NCBI GenBank assembly: GCA_021775525.1
Contig: JAJFHQ010000045.1
Span: 1-48,248 of the forward strand
Direction: 5' to 3'
Origin: Hyphomicrobiales bacterium
GTDB taxonomy: Bacteria > Pseudomonadota > Alphaproteobacteria > Rhizobiales > Methyloligellaceae
DNA: 48,248 nt
Shown here piece after piece: positions 33,621 to 42,089 of this stretch; positions within the stretch are counted from its first letter, which is position 1, and each line of letters opens with the position of its first letter. Under the pieces are notes generated by a model. The model ran no database searches. It saw only the letters and a list, made by a program, of their open reading frames with translations, and was not told the DNA's origin. The position numbers were made by a program, and so were the translations under genes.

Positions 33621-35447
33621 ATGCCCCGGGGATCCCACTTGAGTAATGCTCGTAAAACCGGACCACTGGGTCTCACAATCAAACCGGCAGAACCGGCAGA
33701 ACCGGCAAAGCCGGGCGATAGCGCGCGCGTACAGAACCTCCAAACCTCTGCTTCACCAACTGGACTTGACCTGCTCTCGGCCCTGAGCGCTGCAGGTGAG
33801 ACCGGTTACCATTGGGATTTCACCAGCGATCAGATTATCTGGGCTGACAATGCTGAGGAGCTTCTTGAGGTCGACGGCAAAAATTGTCTGGTGAGCGGCG
33901 CGTCTTTTCATCAAATGATCGATGCAGATTTCGCCAACGAGCATTTCGAGGCGATCAGGACAGTCGCGCAAGCAGATGACGGTAAGGGAGTGCCCTACTC
34001 CATACAGTACAAATTCAGACCCAATGGCCGGCGTAATTCTTCCGTCCTGTGGATCGAGGATCACGGTCGGACCTTTGAAGGGCAACTTGGCAAGCCAGCC
34101 TATGCGCGGGGCATCATCCGCGTCATCAACCAGCGCTACCAAGAAGAACAACGACTCCGTCATTTGAGCCGTCATGACGAGCTCACCGGTCATCTCAACC
34201 GGATTGCACTGACAGAAGTGGTTAGCGAAGCCCTCGAAGAGCTTAAGCGAGAGCGCGGAATCGGGGCCTTCATCATGGTGGCTGTGAACAACCTGTCCCA
34301 TGTGAACGACCTTTACGGTTTCGATATCGGCGATGAGATGATCCAGATTGTCGGCCAGAGACTGCGCTCAGGATTACGCGATGGAGATGCCATCGGGCGC
34401 TACTCATCTAACAAGTTCGGCCTTCTGCTGCGGCAAAGCGGTCCCGATCAGCTTGAGTTCATCACCAAGCGGTTCCACGATTCCATTCAGGACTCCGTCC
34501 TTGAGAGCACCGCGGGCGCTCTCGCGGCCAGCATTTGCCAAGGCTATGTGCTACTGCCGGAGCAAGCCTCGACCGTGCCTGAGATCCTGTCGAGATCACT
34601 GGAGGCACTTGATCGCGCCAAGGCTTCTCCTGGCAACCCGATTGTTATGCATCAGCCGGACGAAAAGCGTACATCCCGCCGCCAGCAGAATATCGAGATG
34701 GCCGACCGGATTGTGCGTGCCCTGAACGAACATCGCATGCTTCTCGCACTTCAGCCGATTGTTAGTGCTGGCAGTCGGAAACCGGCTTACTACGAGGCCT
34801 TATTGAGAATGCGAGAACCCGACGGCACCATCACGCCTGCAGGTGCGTTCATCGAAATTGCAGAGCAACTTGACCTGGTGCGCCTGATAGACAACCGGGT
34901 TCTGGATCTTTGCGTAAAACTGCTCAAGGGCGCGCCAAACTTGAAACTCTCCCTTAACGTATCGGGAGAAACCGCATCCGACCCAGAATGGCTTAACGCC
35001 CTGCGCGGACTTACCAATGGCAACAGGCAACTGACTGAACGGATGATGGTGGAAATCACTGAAACTTCGGCAATCAGGGATGTCGATGAATCCATAAATT
35101 TTGTGAAGTCCCTGAAAAAACTCGGCTGCCGCATGGCAATTGACGACTTTGGTTCCGGCTATTCGTCATTCCGGAATCTGCGGTTGCTCGATTTTGACAT
35201 GGTCAAACTCGATGGTTCATTTATCAAGGATCTACCTACGAACCGGGAAGACCAGATCTTGGTGCATGCCCTGATTGACCTGGCCAGGAATTTCTCCATG
35301 GAAACCGTGGCGGAATGGGTTACGGATGAAGCCACTGCCAAGCTGGTCGAGGATGCCGGCATAAATTTCATGCAGGGCTTCTATCTCGGTGAGCCGAAAC
35401 TGGTCGATTTTGAAAAACGGGCTCAGCCCACAAAACAAGCTTCCTGA
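33621..35447 (+). CDS. PAS-GGDEF-EAL protein, probable c-di-GMP phosphodiesterase with dead GGDEF
   Basis: This is about 608 residues with no membrane segment, so it should be cytosolic. After a Pro-rich N-terminus come a PAS-like sensor (about 45-165; YHWDFTSDQIIWADN), a GGDEF domain (about 178-330) and an EAL domain (about 350-595). The GGDEF signature reads SSNKF, so no cyclase activity is expected. The EAL residues are mostly intact: EALLR (near 391), N in LSLNVSG, E in VEITE, DDFGSG and K in KLDGSF. AEWV replaces AEGV. I predict it degrades c-di-GMP, with the dead GGDEF as a GTP sensor. The start could also be TTG 33522. Confidence 0.87.
   Translation: MPRGSHLSNARKTGPLGLTIKPAEPAEPAKPGDSARVQNLQTSASPTGLDLLSALSAAGETGYHWDFTSDQIIWADNAEELLEVDGKNCLVSGASFHQMIDADFANEHFEAIRTVAQADDGKGVPYSIQYKFRPNGRRNSSVLWIEDHGRTFEGQLGKPAYARGIIRVINQRYQEEQRLRHLSRHDELTGHLNRIALTEVVSEALEELKRERGIGAFIMVAVNNLSHVNDLYGFDIGDEMIQIVGQRLRSGLRDGDAIGRYSSNKFGLLLRQSGPDQLEFITKRFHDSIQDSVLESTAGALAASICQGYVLLPEQASTVPEILSRSLEALDRAKASPGNPIVMHQPDEKRTSRRQQNIEMADRIVRALNEHRMLLALQPIVSAGSRKPAYYEALLRMREPDGTITPAGAFIEIAEQLDLVRLIDNRVLDLCVKLLKGAPNLKLSLNVSGETASDPEWLNALRGLTNGNRQLTERMMVEITETSAIRDVDESINFVKSLKKLGCRMAIDDFGSGYSSFRNLRLLDFDMVKLDGSFIKDLPTNREDQILVHALIDLARNFSMETVAEWVTDEATAKLVEDAGINFMQGFYLGEPKLVDFEKRAQPTKQAS
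33683..33709 (+). repeat. Three tandem 9-bp repeats encoding Pro-Ala-Glu
   Basis: The unit ACCGGCAGA occurs at 33683-33691 and 33692-33700, with ACCGGCAAA at 33701-33709. They encode PAEPAEPAK in the N-terminal linker of the EAL protein. In-frame 9-bp units can expand or contract without breaking the gene. Confidence 0.8.
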
Positions 35448-35459
35448 AGGACGCCGCTG

Positions 35460-36086
35460 CTAGCTTGAGCGCTTGGAAATCTGGTCCAGCTTGTCCTGCA
35501 TCGCCGTCATTTCAGCCTTGAGTCGTTCCAGATCACTGGAGCTCTCTTCAGAGCTGTCCGAAGGCTCGGAAGCGGTGTCGGGTTCAGAAGTTGACTGTGC
35601 CTTACCGGCGTCGGCATTCGCGAGCCCGGTGTAGGGATTGAATATCCCCAGGGCCTTTTCGAATATGGCGAGATTCTGCTTCGCATGCTCCTGCATCGCC
35701 TCGAAAGGCGGCGCTGCAAATGCGCCCGCAAACTGTTTACGGTACTTGTCCTGCTCTCGCGTCAAAGAGTCGAGACTGAACTCCAGGTAACTCGGCACAA
35801 TCTTCTCGATGCTGTTCCCATAAAACCGGATCAACTGCCTCAGGAACCGGATGGGCAGCAGGTTCTGACCCTTGCTTTCCTGGTCGACGATAATTTGCGT
35901 CAGCACAGCATGGGTAAGATCCTCACCCGTCTTGGCATCATGCACGCTGAAATCCCGCTCAGCACGAACCATCTCAGCCAGATCATCTAGCGTCACGTAA
36001 GAGCTGGTATCGGTGTTGTAAAGACGCCGGTTGGCATACTTTTTTATGACGACCTGGCTGGTCTGCGACTCTGCATCTTTTGGCAC
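35460..36086 (-). CDS. phaR: Polyhydroxyalkanoate synthesis repressor PhaR
   Basis: This 208-residue DNA-binding regulator represses PHA genes and senses the polymer. The highly conserved N-terminal domain is clear: VIKKYANRRLYNTDTSSYVT (residues 12-31), LDDLAEMVR, then DLTHAVLTQIIVDQESKG and LLPIRFLRQLIRFYGNSI. The C-terminal half is acidic and Ser/Glu-rich with a coiled tail (LERLKAEMTAMQDKLDQISKR). It is divergent from phaA over 255 nt, the usual arrangement. The EAL-protein gene converges on it, with 12 nt between stops. Confidence 0.95.
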   Translation of the reverse strand: MPKDAESQTSQVVIKKYANRRLYNTDTSSYVTLDDLAEMVRAERDFSVHDAKTGEDLTHAVLTQIIVDQESKGQNLLPIRFLRQLIRFYGNSIEKIVPSYLEFSLDSLTREQDKYRKQFAGAFAAPPFEAMQEHAKQNLAIFEKALGIFNPYTGLANADAGKAQSTSEPDTASEPSDSSEESSSDLERLKAEMTAMQDKLDQISKRSS

Positions 36087-36341
36087 GATAAATTACGTCT
36101 CCGAGAGGTCATTTCAGGATCTTATGCCGCACTGCGAAAAAAGTAGCATAACTTTTGTGCACAGCACCAGAAATTTCAGGCCCAAGGTAAAGGGACGCAT
36201 TGCAACCGAACATTTGCCAACCATTCCGTGCTTTTCGAGGCGATACCGCAGTTGACCGAGGTCATTTGGATATCCAATTGATCAGTGGTATTTGAATATA
36301 GAGTTTTTGGCCTGAGGCCTAATTGACCAGGAGATGTTTTG
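36087..36341. other. phaR-phaA divergent intergenic region
   Basis: These 255 bases are AT-rich and hold no gene. They must contain the promoters of phaR and phaAB. TGC-rich elements that could be read by PhaR are present, for example the palindrome TGTGCACA at 36156-36163 and TGCCGCACTGCG around 36125-36136; PhaR proteins of this group bind GCA/TGC-rich repeats. That assignment is inferred. Confidence 0.5.
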
Positions 36342-37526
36342 ATGAGTGGCAAAGACAGTATTGTTATTACAGGGGCGGCACGTACACCGGTGGGATCATT
36401 CAATGGTGCATTGAGTTCAGTCAGTGCGCACTATCTCGGCCAGGTGGCTATCGAAGGCGCGATTGGACGCGCTGGCGTTGAACCCGGTGATGTATCTGAA
36501 GTCATACTCGGGCAAATTCTCACCGCAGGCCAGGGACAAAACCCCGCACGCCAAGCCTCTGTCGGTGCCGGTATTCCAGTCGAAGCCCCGGCTTGGGGCA
36601 TGAACCAGCTATGCGGTTCGGGTCTGCGAGCGGTCGCCCTTGGTGCCCAGCAGATCATGGACGGCTCAAGCAGTATCGTCGTGGCCGGCGGACAGGAAAG
36701 CATGAGCCAGTCCCCCCACTGCGCGCATATGCGCAATGGCATCAAAATGGGCGATGGCCAGCTCATCGACACCATGATCAAGGACGGCCTGTGGGATGCC
36801 TTCAACGGCTACCATATGGGCGTGACGGCGGAGAATGTCGCCAAGCAATGGCAGATCACACGCGAAGAGCAGGACAGCTTCGCTGTCGCTTCGCAAAATA
36901 AGGCGGAAGAGGCCAAAAAGTCAGGCAAGTTCAAGGACGAGATCGTGCCTGTCACTATCAAGTCACGGCGCGGCGACACGGTTGTCGAAGAGGACGAATA
37001 TATCCGTGATGGCGTGACTCTCCCGGACCTGGAGAAGATGCGTGCCGCTTTCGACAAGGAAGGCACTGTAACGGCAGGCAATGCCAGTGGCATTAATGAT
37101 GGCGCGGCCACTGTCGTACTCATGAGTGCTGCTGAGGCAGAGAAACGCGGATCGACCCCTCTTGCACGCATCGTGTCATGGGGACAGGCCGGGGTAGACC
37201 CCGCTGTGATGGGAACCGGACCTATCCCGGCATCGCGCATGGCGCTGGAAAAGGCCGGATGGTCGACCAGCGATCTTGATCTGGTGGAGGCCAACGAAGC
37301 ATTCGCCGCGCAGGCCTGTGCGGTCAACAAGGATTTGGGCTGGGACACCTCCAAGGTCAACGTGAATGGCGGCGCGATTGCCATTGGGCACCCTGTTGGT
37401 GCATCGGGCGCTCGGGTGCTGATTACTCTGCTTCATGAAATGCAGAAGCGCGATGCCAAGAAGGGTCTCGCAACCCTTTGCATCGGCGGCGGCATGGGCA
37501 TCGCAATGTGCCTTGAGCGCGACTGA
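36342..37526 (+). CDS. phaA: Acetyl-CoA acetyltransferase PhaA
   Basis: This 394-residue thiolase condenses two acetyl-CoA to acetoacetyl-CoA, the first step to polyhydroxybutyrate. The nucleophile Cys is in [14 protein letters not shown] (near 89), the His in [16 protein letters not shown] (near 349) and the second Cys in [16 protein letters not shown] (near 379). Length matches biosynthetic thiolases. AGGAGA precedes the ATG at 36342; a TTG one codon upstream is ignored. phaB follows after 32 nt. No phaC synthase gene is in the window. Confidence 0.96.
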   Translation: MSGKDSIVITGAARTPVGSFNGALSSVSAHYLGQVAIEGAIGRAGVEPGDVSEVILGQILTAGQGQNPARQASVGAGIPVEAPAWGMNQLCGSGLRAVALGAQQIMDGSSSIVVAGGQESMSQSPHCAHMRNGIKMGDGQLIDTMIKDGLWDAFNGYHMGVTAENVAKQWQITREEQDSFAVASQNKAEEAKKSGKFKDEIVPVTIKSRRGDTVVEEDEYIRDGVTLPDLEKMRAAFDKEGTVTAGNASGINDGAATVVLMSAAEAEKRGSTPLARIVSWGQAGVDPAVMGTGPIPASRMALEKAGWSTSDLDLVEANEAFAAQACAVNKDLGWDTSKVNVNGGAIAIGHPVGASGARVLITLLHEMQKRDAKKGLATLCIGGGMGIAMCLERD

Positions 37527-37558
37527 ACAGACACAAATTCCGGGGAGGGAAACATCAT

Positions 37559-38284
37559 ATGTCTCGAGTAGCAGTTGTTACGGGTGGTACCCGCGGTATT
37601 GGCGCTGCCATATCTACAGCCTTGAAGGAAGCCGGTTGCGATATTGCGGCAATTTATGGCGGCAATGACGAGGCCGCGGTGAAGTTCAAGGATGAAACAG
37701 GCAATGCCGTTTACAAGTGTGATGTGAGTGACCATGACACTTGCGCGAAAGTTCTGGGCCAGATCGAGGGGGATCTGGGACCAGTTGATATACTCGTCAA
37801 CAATGCCGGCATCACCCGCGATACCATGTTTCACCGTATGGATATTGAAAAGTGGAACGCTGTCATCAACACCAACCTGAACTCCCTGTTCAATATGTGC
37901 AGGCCGGTCATTGAAGGCATGCGAGAACGAAAATTTGGCCGCATCATCAACATTTCGTCGATCAACGGCCAGAAGGGCCAGATGGGGCAGAGCAACTATT
38001 CCGCCGCCAAGGCCGGAGAGTTGGGTTTCACCAAGGCGCTGGCTCAGGAAAACGCTTTTAAAGGCATCACCGTAAATGCCATCTGCCCTGGCTATATCGG
38101 CACCGAAATGGTGCGCGCCGTACCTGAAGACGTGCTGAATGAGAAAATCCTGCCGCTCATACCGGTGGGGCGTCTGGGTGAGCCGGAGGAGATCGCAAGA
38201 TGCGTCGCCTTTCTGGCGTCCGATGATGCGGGTTTCATCACCGGCTCGACCCTGTCCGCGAATGGCGGTCAGGTCATGATCTAA
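37559..38284 (+). CDS. phaB: Acetoacetyl-CoA reductase PhaB
   Basis: This 241-residue short-chain dehydrogenase makes (R)-3-hydroxybutyryl-CoA with NADPH. TGGTRGIGAAIS is at 8-19 and NNAGITRDTMFHRM near 81-94, which is typical of PhaB. The catalytic set is complete: Ser in NISSINGQKG, then NYSAAKAGELGFTKALAQE with Tyr and Lys (near 150-154). Its C-terminal LSANGGQVMI fits the family. It is in an operon with phaA. It also serves as an internal contrast to the dehydrogenase at 8167-8913, which lacks the Ser and Tyr. Confidence 0.95.
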   Translation: MSRVAVVTGGTRGIGAAISTALKEAGCDIAAIYGGNDEAAVKFKDETGNAVYKCDVSDHDTCAKVLGQIEGDLGPVDILVNNAGITRDTMFHRMDIEKWNAVINTNLNSLFNMCRPVIEGMRERKFGRIINISSINGQKGQMGQSNYSAAKAGELGFTKALAQENAFKGITVNAICPGYIGTEMVRAVPEDVLNEKILPLIPVGRLGEPEEIARCVAFLASDDAGFITGSTLSANGGQVMI

Positions 38285-38303
38285 TCTGGGCAGCACACGC
38301 CCG

Positions 38304-39215
38304 ATGAGTATCAGAGCCGCCACCGCAGTCGGCTTCATATCCATCCTTCTGTGGTCACAGTTGGCTGTCTTTACAACGCTGTCGGGCGCCGTCCCTCCGC
38401 TTCAGCTTGTGGCCATGAGTTTCGTGCTCGCCGGAGCGATTGGCTTTGCCTATCTGCTCCGCTCGCCAAGTGGTTTTCGCTCACTGGTGACGACACCGCC
38501 AGGCGCTTGGGTGCTCGGTGTCATGGGTTTGTTTGGCTATCATTTTTTCTACTTCCTGGCGTTGCGAACTGCGCCGGCCGTTGAAGCCAATCTCATAAAC
38601 TATCTCTGGCCTTTGCTGATTGTGCTTTTCTCAGCCCTGCTCCCGTCGCGCGGTGAAGAAGCTGGACTGAAATGGTGGCACACCTCGGGGGCGGCTCTGG
38701 GCCTCGCGGGCACGGTTATTATTATTACCGGTAGCAGCGATAATGGCTCATCACTCAGTGCGAACTCCATTCCCTGGCTTGGCTATGGCGCAGCACTTGG
38801 TGCAGCGCTCGTGTGGTCCAGCTATTCGGTGATGAACCGGCGATTTGCTGAGGTGCCCAGCACAAGCGTTGCCGGTTTCTGTGTCGTGACAGCTTTCGCC
38901 GCCACGCTGGCGCATCTGGGTCTGGAAACAACTGTATGGCCGGCGGATACAGGCGAATGGCTTGCCGTTGCCGGGCTGGGACTGGGACCGGTCGGGGCCG
39001 CATTCTATTTCTGGGACTACGGGGTGAAACATGGCGATATTCGCGTGCTTGGTGCGGCCGCTTACGCAATTCCATTACTGTCAACTTTTTCGCTTGTTGT
39101 CTTAGGCCTCTCAAAGGCAACGCCCGAACTTTGGGCCGCGTGCCTCTTCATCACCGTTGGCGCGGCACTGGCAGCGAAGGATATGCTGTTTCCACCTGCG
39201 GACAAGTCCATGTAA
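38304..39215 (+). CDS. EamA/DMT family exporter (YddG-like)
   Basis: This 303-residue inner-membrane protein has ten hydrophobic segments forming two EamA repeats. LWSQLAVFTTLSGAVPP in the first helix-loop and the stretch FFYFLALRTAPAVEANLINYLWPLLIVLFSALL (residues about 76-108) match the aromatic-amino-acid/paraquat exporter YddG branch. GPVGAAFYFWDYGVKHGDIRVLGAAAYAIPLLST near residues 230-263 is the second-repeat equivalent. It begins 20 nt after phaB and may be read through from it, although the functions are unrelated. The substrate is inferred only. Confidence 0.88.
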   Translation: MSIRAATAVGFISILLWSQLAVFTTLSGAVPPLQLVAMSFVLAGAIGFAYLLRSPSGFRSLVTTPPGAWVLGVMGLFGYHFFYFLALRTAPAVEANLINYLWPLLIVLFSALLPSRGEEAGLKWWHTSGAALGLAGTVIIITGSSDNGSSLSANSIPWLGYGAALGAALVWSSYSVMNRRFAEVPSTSVAGFCVVTAFAATLAHLGLETTVWPADTGEWLAVAGLGLGPVGAAFYFWDYGVKHGDIRVLGAAAYAIPLLSTFSLVVLGLSKATPELWAACLFITVGAALAAKDMLFPPADKSM

Positions 39216-39252
39216 TCATCAATACACAGCCAGTGAGGCGGTGTTTAGGGAA

Positions 39253-39276
39253 TCCGCTTTACCCCCCGAAAGCGGA
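39253..39276. repeat. Inverted repeat after the EamA exporter gene
   Basis: Arms 39253-39260 (TCCGCTTT) and 39269-39276 are perfectly complementary around an 8-nt loop of mostly C. It lies between converging genes, 38 nt after the exporter stop. No T-run follows on either strand, so it would at best be a weak or factor-assisted terminator. Confidence 0.4.
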
Positions 39277-39321
39277 CATTCCCGGTAACGGTTCAACACC
39301 GCTCATATGTGAATACATTGC

Positions 39322-39759
39322 CTAGACAGCATCGCCACCCGGAGGCTTCCAACCCTCGGGCGCCATCTCGAAACCTGAAAAGTCAAACCCCGGGGCCACC
39401 GTACAGCCGACAAGTGTCCAGGCCCCAAGAGAGCGGGCGGACTGCCAATGATCTTTCGGGACAATGAGTTGAGGGCGCTGGCCCGCCAGTATATCTGCGC
39501 CCAGAACGAGACGGGCTGATGCCCCGTCGGGGGGTGCGAAACTCAACTCCAGCGCCGCCCCCGCGTACCAGTGCCAGGCCTCGCATGCATCGACCCGGTG
39601 CCAGTGCGAAACTTCACCCTGCATCAGCAAATAGTAGATGGCCGTGCTGGATGAGCGCTCGCCTCCCAGCGGTTCATCACGGAAGGTCTCGCGGTAGTGC
39701 CCACCCTCGGGGTGAGGTTTGAGCTCCAGCAGGCGGATGACCTCGTCCGCCGGGAGCAT
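39322..39759 (-). CDS. DUF985 cupin protein
   Basis: This 145-residue cupin of the DUF985/YML079w-like family contains VIRLLELKPHPEGGHYRETF at residues 6-25, then SSTAIYYLLMQGEVSHWHRVDACEAWHWYAG (about 36-66) with the cupin His/Glu positions, and TLVGCTVAPGFDFSGFEMAP near the end. Members are small beta-barrel sugar-nucleotide- or ligand-binding proteins of unproven function. Its ATG overlaps the gloB stop by one base (TGATG), so it is translationally coupled to gloB. Confidence 0.92.
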   Translation of the reverse strand: MLPADEVIRLLELKPHPEGGHYRETFRDEPLGGERSSSTAIYYLLMQGEVSHWHRVDACEAWHWYAGAALELSFAPPDGASARLVLGADILAGQRPQLIVPKDHWQSARSLGAWTLVGCTVAPGFDFSGFEMAPEGWKPPGGDAV

Positions 39760-40529
39760 CAGGCATTGTCCTTGCGCTGGCGTACCTCGCCGAAAATCTC
39801 CCAGTCCTCACGGCCTTCCATACCAAGGTTTGCCTGAATTTCAGGACTGTCTGGACGCAGGAAAGGATTGGTTTCAAGCTCTCGCGCCAGCGTTGTCGGC
39901 ACGGTTGGCTCGCCCTTTGCACGCAATTCCCTGATCTCTTCCGAACGCGACTGAAGCGCTGCATTGCCCGGCTCTACAGTCAGTGCAAATTCGGCATTGG
40001 ACTGGGTGTATTCATGGCCTGAATAAATGATGGTCTCTGGTGGGAGGGCTTTGATCTTGGACAATGAATTCCACATCATCCGGGCATCGCCCTCAAATAC
40101 CCGCCCGCAGCCGAGCGTAAACAGCGTGTCACCGGCAAAGCACAAGTTGGCCTTGGGAAACCAGAAAGTTATGTGCCCGGAGGTGTGGCCGGGTGTGTCA
40201 AACACCTTGGCGGTGAAGCCCCCAAAGTCGTAGCTGTCGCCATCACCCAACTGAATATCGATGCCCGGAACGCGTTCCGCTTCTGCCCGGGGGCCAACGA
40301 TGGTGCAGCCAGTCTCGCCCTTCAACTCCATATTCCCGCCCGTATGGTCCGCGTGATAATGGGTGGTTAGGATATGGGTGAGCGTCCAGCCTTTCTCCGC
40401 CAAAGCCTGTTTGACGGCGCTTGCTTCCGGCGCGTCGATGCTGGCTGTCAGATTGTTATCCGCGTCGTGGATCAGGACGCCGTAATTGTCGCTCAGACAG
40501 GGAAACAGGTGAATATCAAGGTTGGGCAT
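39759..40529 (-). CDS. gloB: Hydroxyacylglutathione hydrolase (glyoxalase II)
   Basis: This 256-residue metallo-beta-lactamase-fold enzyme hydrolyses S-lactoylglutathione to D-lactate and glutathione, completing methylglyoxal detoxification. The di-metal site THYHADHTGG is near 56-65, HTSGHI near 114-119 and LFTLGCGRVFEGD near 137-149; IYSGHEYTQSNAEFAL near 169-184 is diagnostic of GloB. Length is normal. It heads a two-gene unit with the DUF985 cupin. The divergent methyltransferase gene begins 174 nt away; that spacer is AT-rich and shows no further gene. Confidence 0.95.
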   Translation of the reverse strand: MPNLDIHLFPCLSDNYGVLIHDADNNLTASIDAPEASAVKQALAEKGWTLTHILTTHYHADHTGGNMELKGETGCTIVGPRAEAERVPGIDIQLGDGDSYDFGGFTAKVFDTPGHTSGHITFWFPKANLCFAGDTLFTLGCGRVFEGDARMMWNSLSKIKALPPETIIYSGHEYTQSNAEFALTVEPGNAALQSRSEEIRELRAKGEPTVPTTLARELETNPFLRPDSPEIQANLGMEGREDWEIFGEVRQRKDNA

Positions 40530-40703
40530 GTCTGGTCCTCAAGTAACATAATGATAGAAAGAAGAAGCGGGTCCGCTTGTTCACTTTTCATATCAGAACG
40601 GCGAACCTAGCACTGCTTTAATGCAATTCAAATGTCATGCTGGTCTAATGCATCATCAGGTTTAGGATAGTGCAGCTACTGGATTTGCACTGAAGACACG
40701 CCC

Positions 40704-41474
40704 ATGCATATCGATATCATCGATCTTCGCGAGTTCTATGCCCGCCCGCTTGGCGCGGTGGTGCGGCGACTCATTGTCCAGCGCCTACGATCACGCTGGA
40801 ATAACGTCTCGTCCATGAACGTGTTCGGGCTGGGTTATGCGGCGCCGTATCTCGGTGTCTTCCGCAACGAGGCGACGTGCGTGGGTGCGCTGATGCCGGC
40901 TTCTCAAGGGGTCATCGCCTGGCCGCAGGACAGCGCCCGGTTGGCGACACTGGTGCAGGAAGACGATCTGCCCCTGCCTGACAGCTGCGCCGACCGGCTT
41001 CTCATCGTCCACTCTTTGGAAACGGTGGAGAATACCCGCGCATTGCTGCGCGAGGCGTGGCGCGTTCTCGCACCCGGGGGCCGCGCCATCCTTATCGTAC
41101 CCAACCGCGCCGGACTGTGGGCACGCTTTGACACCACCCCCTTTGGCCACGGCCGTCCCTATAGCCGGGGACAGCTCACGAAACTTCTGCGTGATGCCAT
41201 GTTCACACCACTTGACTGGGATCAGGCGCTCTACATGCCGCCCTTCAACCTGCCAATCCTGCTGCGCGGCGCCATTGCGTGGGAGCGTATGGGCGCTATT
41301 TTCTGGCCCGGGTTCTGCGGGATCAACATTGTCGAGGCAACGAAGCAGATTTACGCCGCAACACCCGACCGCCAGACTGAAAAAGTGCGTGGAAAACTCT
41401 ATCCCGTTCCGGCGGGTTCCGTAGCCGCACGCAGCCGGACAACGGCCCGCGAGGTTAAAGCCTCAACGCGTTAG
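40704..41474 (+). CDS. Class I SAM-dependent methyltransferase-like protein
   Basis: This 256-residue protein has a degenerate first SAM-binding motif (VFGLGYAAPYL near 32-42) but a clear later part: LIVHSLETVENTRALLREAWRVLAPGGRAILIVPNRAG (about 94-132), typical of Methyltransf_11. RPYSRGQLTKLLRDAMF follows. The weak SAM loop means activity is not certain. In alphaproteobacteria such a gene is often beside gloB, as here. Its last 12 nt overlap the 3' end of the convergent metW gene. Confidence 0.85.
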   Translation: MHIDIIDLREFYARPLGAVVRRLIVQRLRSRWNNVSSMNVFGLGYAAPYLGVFRNEATCVGALMPASQGVIAWPQDSARLATLVQEDDLPLPDSCADRLLIVHSLETVENTRALLREAWRVLAPGGRAILIVPNRAGLWARFDTTPFGHGRPYSRGQLTKLLRDAMFTPLDWDQALYMPPFNLPILLRGAIAWERMGAIFWPGFCGINIVEATKQIYAATPDRQTEKVRGKLYPVPAGSVAARSRTTAREVKASTR

Positions 41475-42089
41475 CAGGAAAATTGCCTGCTGGCCGACCA
41501 GGTTCTGCATGAACAACGGGATCTTTACGCCCAGCCGCTGGCCCTGCGCATTCAGCGCCACGCAACGCTCAACCTTCGCATCCAGCTCATCACACAGCGC
41601 GACAAAATCCTTGATCGTGCAGAAGTGAATGTTCGGCGTGTCGTACCAGGAAAAAGAGAGATTTTCCGTCACTGGCATCCGGCCCCTGAACAGGATCTGA
41701 GAGCGCACGCGCCAGTGACCGAAATTGGGAAATGACACGATGGCGTGCTTGCCGATCCGCAGCAATTGCTCCAGCACATCACGCGGTCGGTGCGTTGCCT
41801 GGATGGTCTGGGAGAGGATTGTGAAATCGAACGCATTGTCGGGATAGTTCACGAGGTCCGTATCAGCATCCCCCTGCACCACGGAAAGCCCGCGCGCCAC
41901 GCACTGGTTCACGCCGGACTGCTGTAGCTCGATGCCGCGCGCATCCACGTCACGGGTTTCTGACAGGATGCGCAGAAGTGTGCCATCTCCACATCCGACA
42001 TCCAGCACGCGCGAGCCGGGATTGACCATTTCAGACATCAGCAGGAGATCTATCCGGCTCGCCTGGAGATTTGAGTTTTGCATGTTCAT
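41463..42089 (-). CDS. metW: Methionine biosynthesis protein MetW
   Basis: This 208-residue methyltransferase-fold protein works with MetX in making O-acyl-homoserine. The SAM-like loop VLDVGCGDGTLLRIL is near residues 29-43, and GIELQQSGVNQCVARGLSVVQGD and the C-terminal FSWYDTPNIHFCTIKDFVALC are MetW-specific. Its start overlaps the metX stop by one base (TGATG), so translation is coupled. A second in-frame ATG two codons later (42083) is an alternative. It lies in the same transcript as metX and should be under the same SAM-II control. Confidence 0.95.
   Translation of the reverse strand: MNMQNSNLQASRIDLLLMSEMVNPGSRVLDVGCGDGTLLRILSETRDVDARGIELQQSGVNQCVARGLSVVQGDADTDLVNYPDNAFDFTILSQTIQATHRPRDVLEQLLRIGKHAIVSFPNFGHWRVRSQILFRGRMPVTENLSFSWYDTPNIHFCTIKDFVALCDELDAKVERCVALNAQGQRLGVKIPLFMQNLVGQQAIFLLTR

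Noticed and set aside
37433..38344. Long open reading frame (303 codons) on the minus strand
   Set aside because: It is the antisense shadow of phaB, whose motifs are complete. It has no ribosome site and no recognisable domain.
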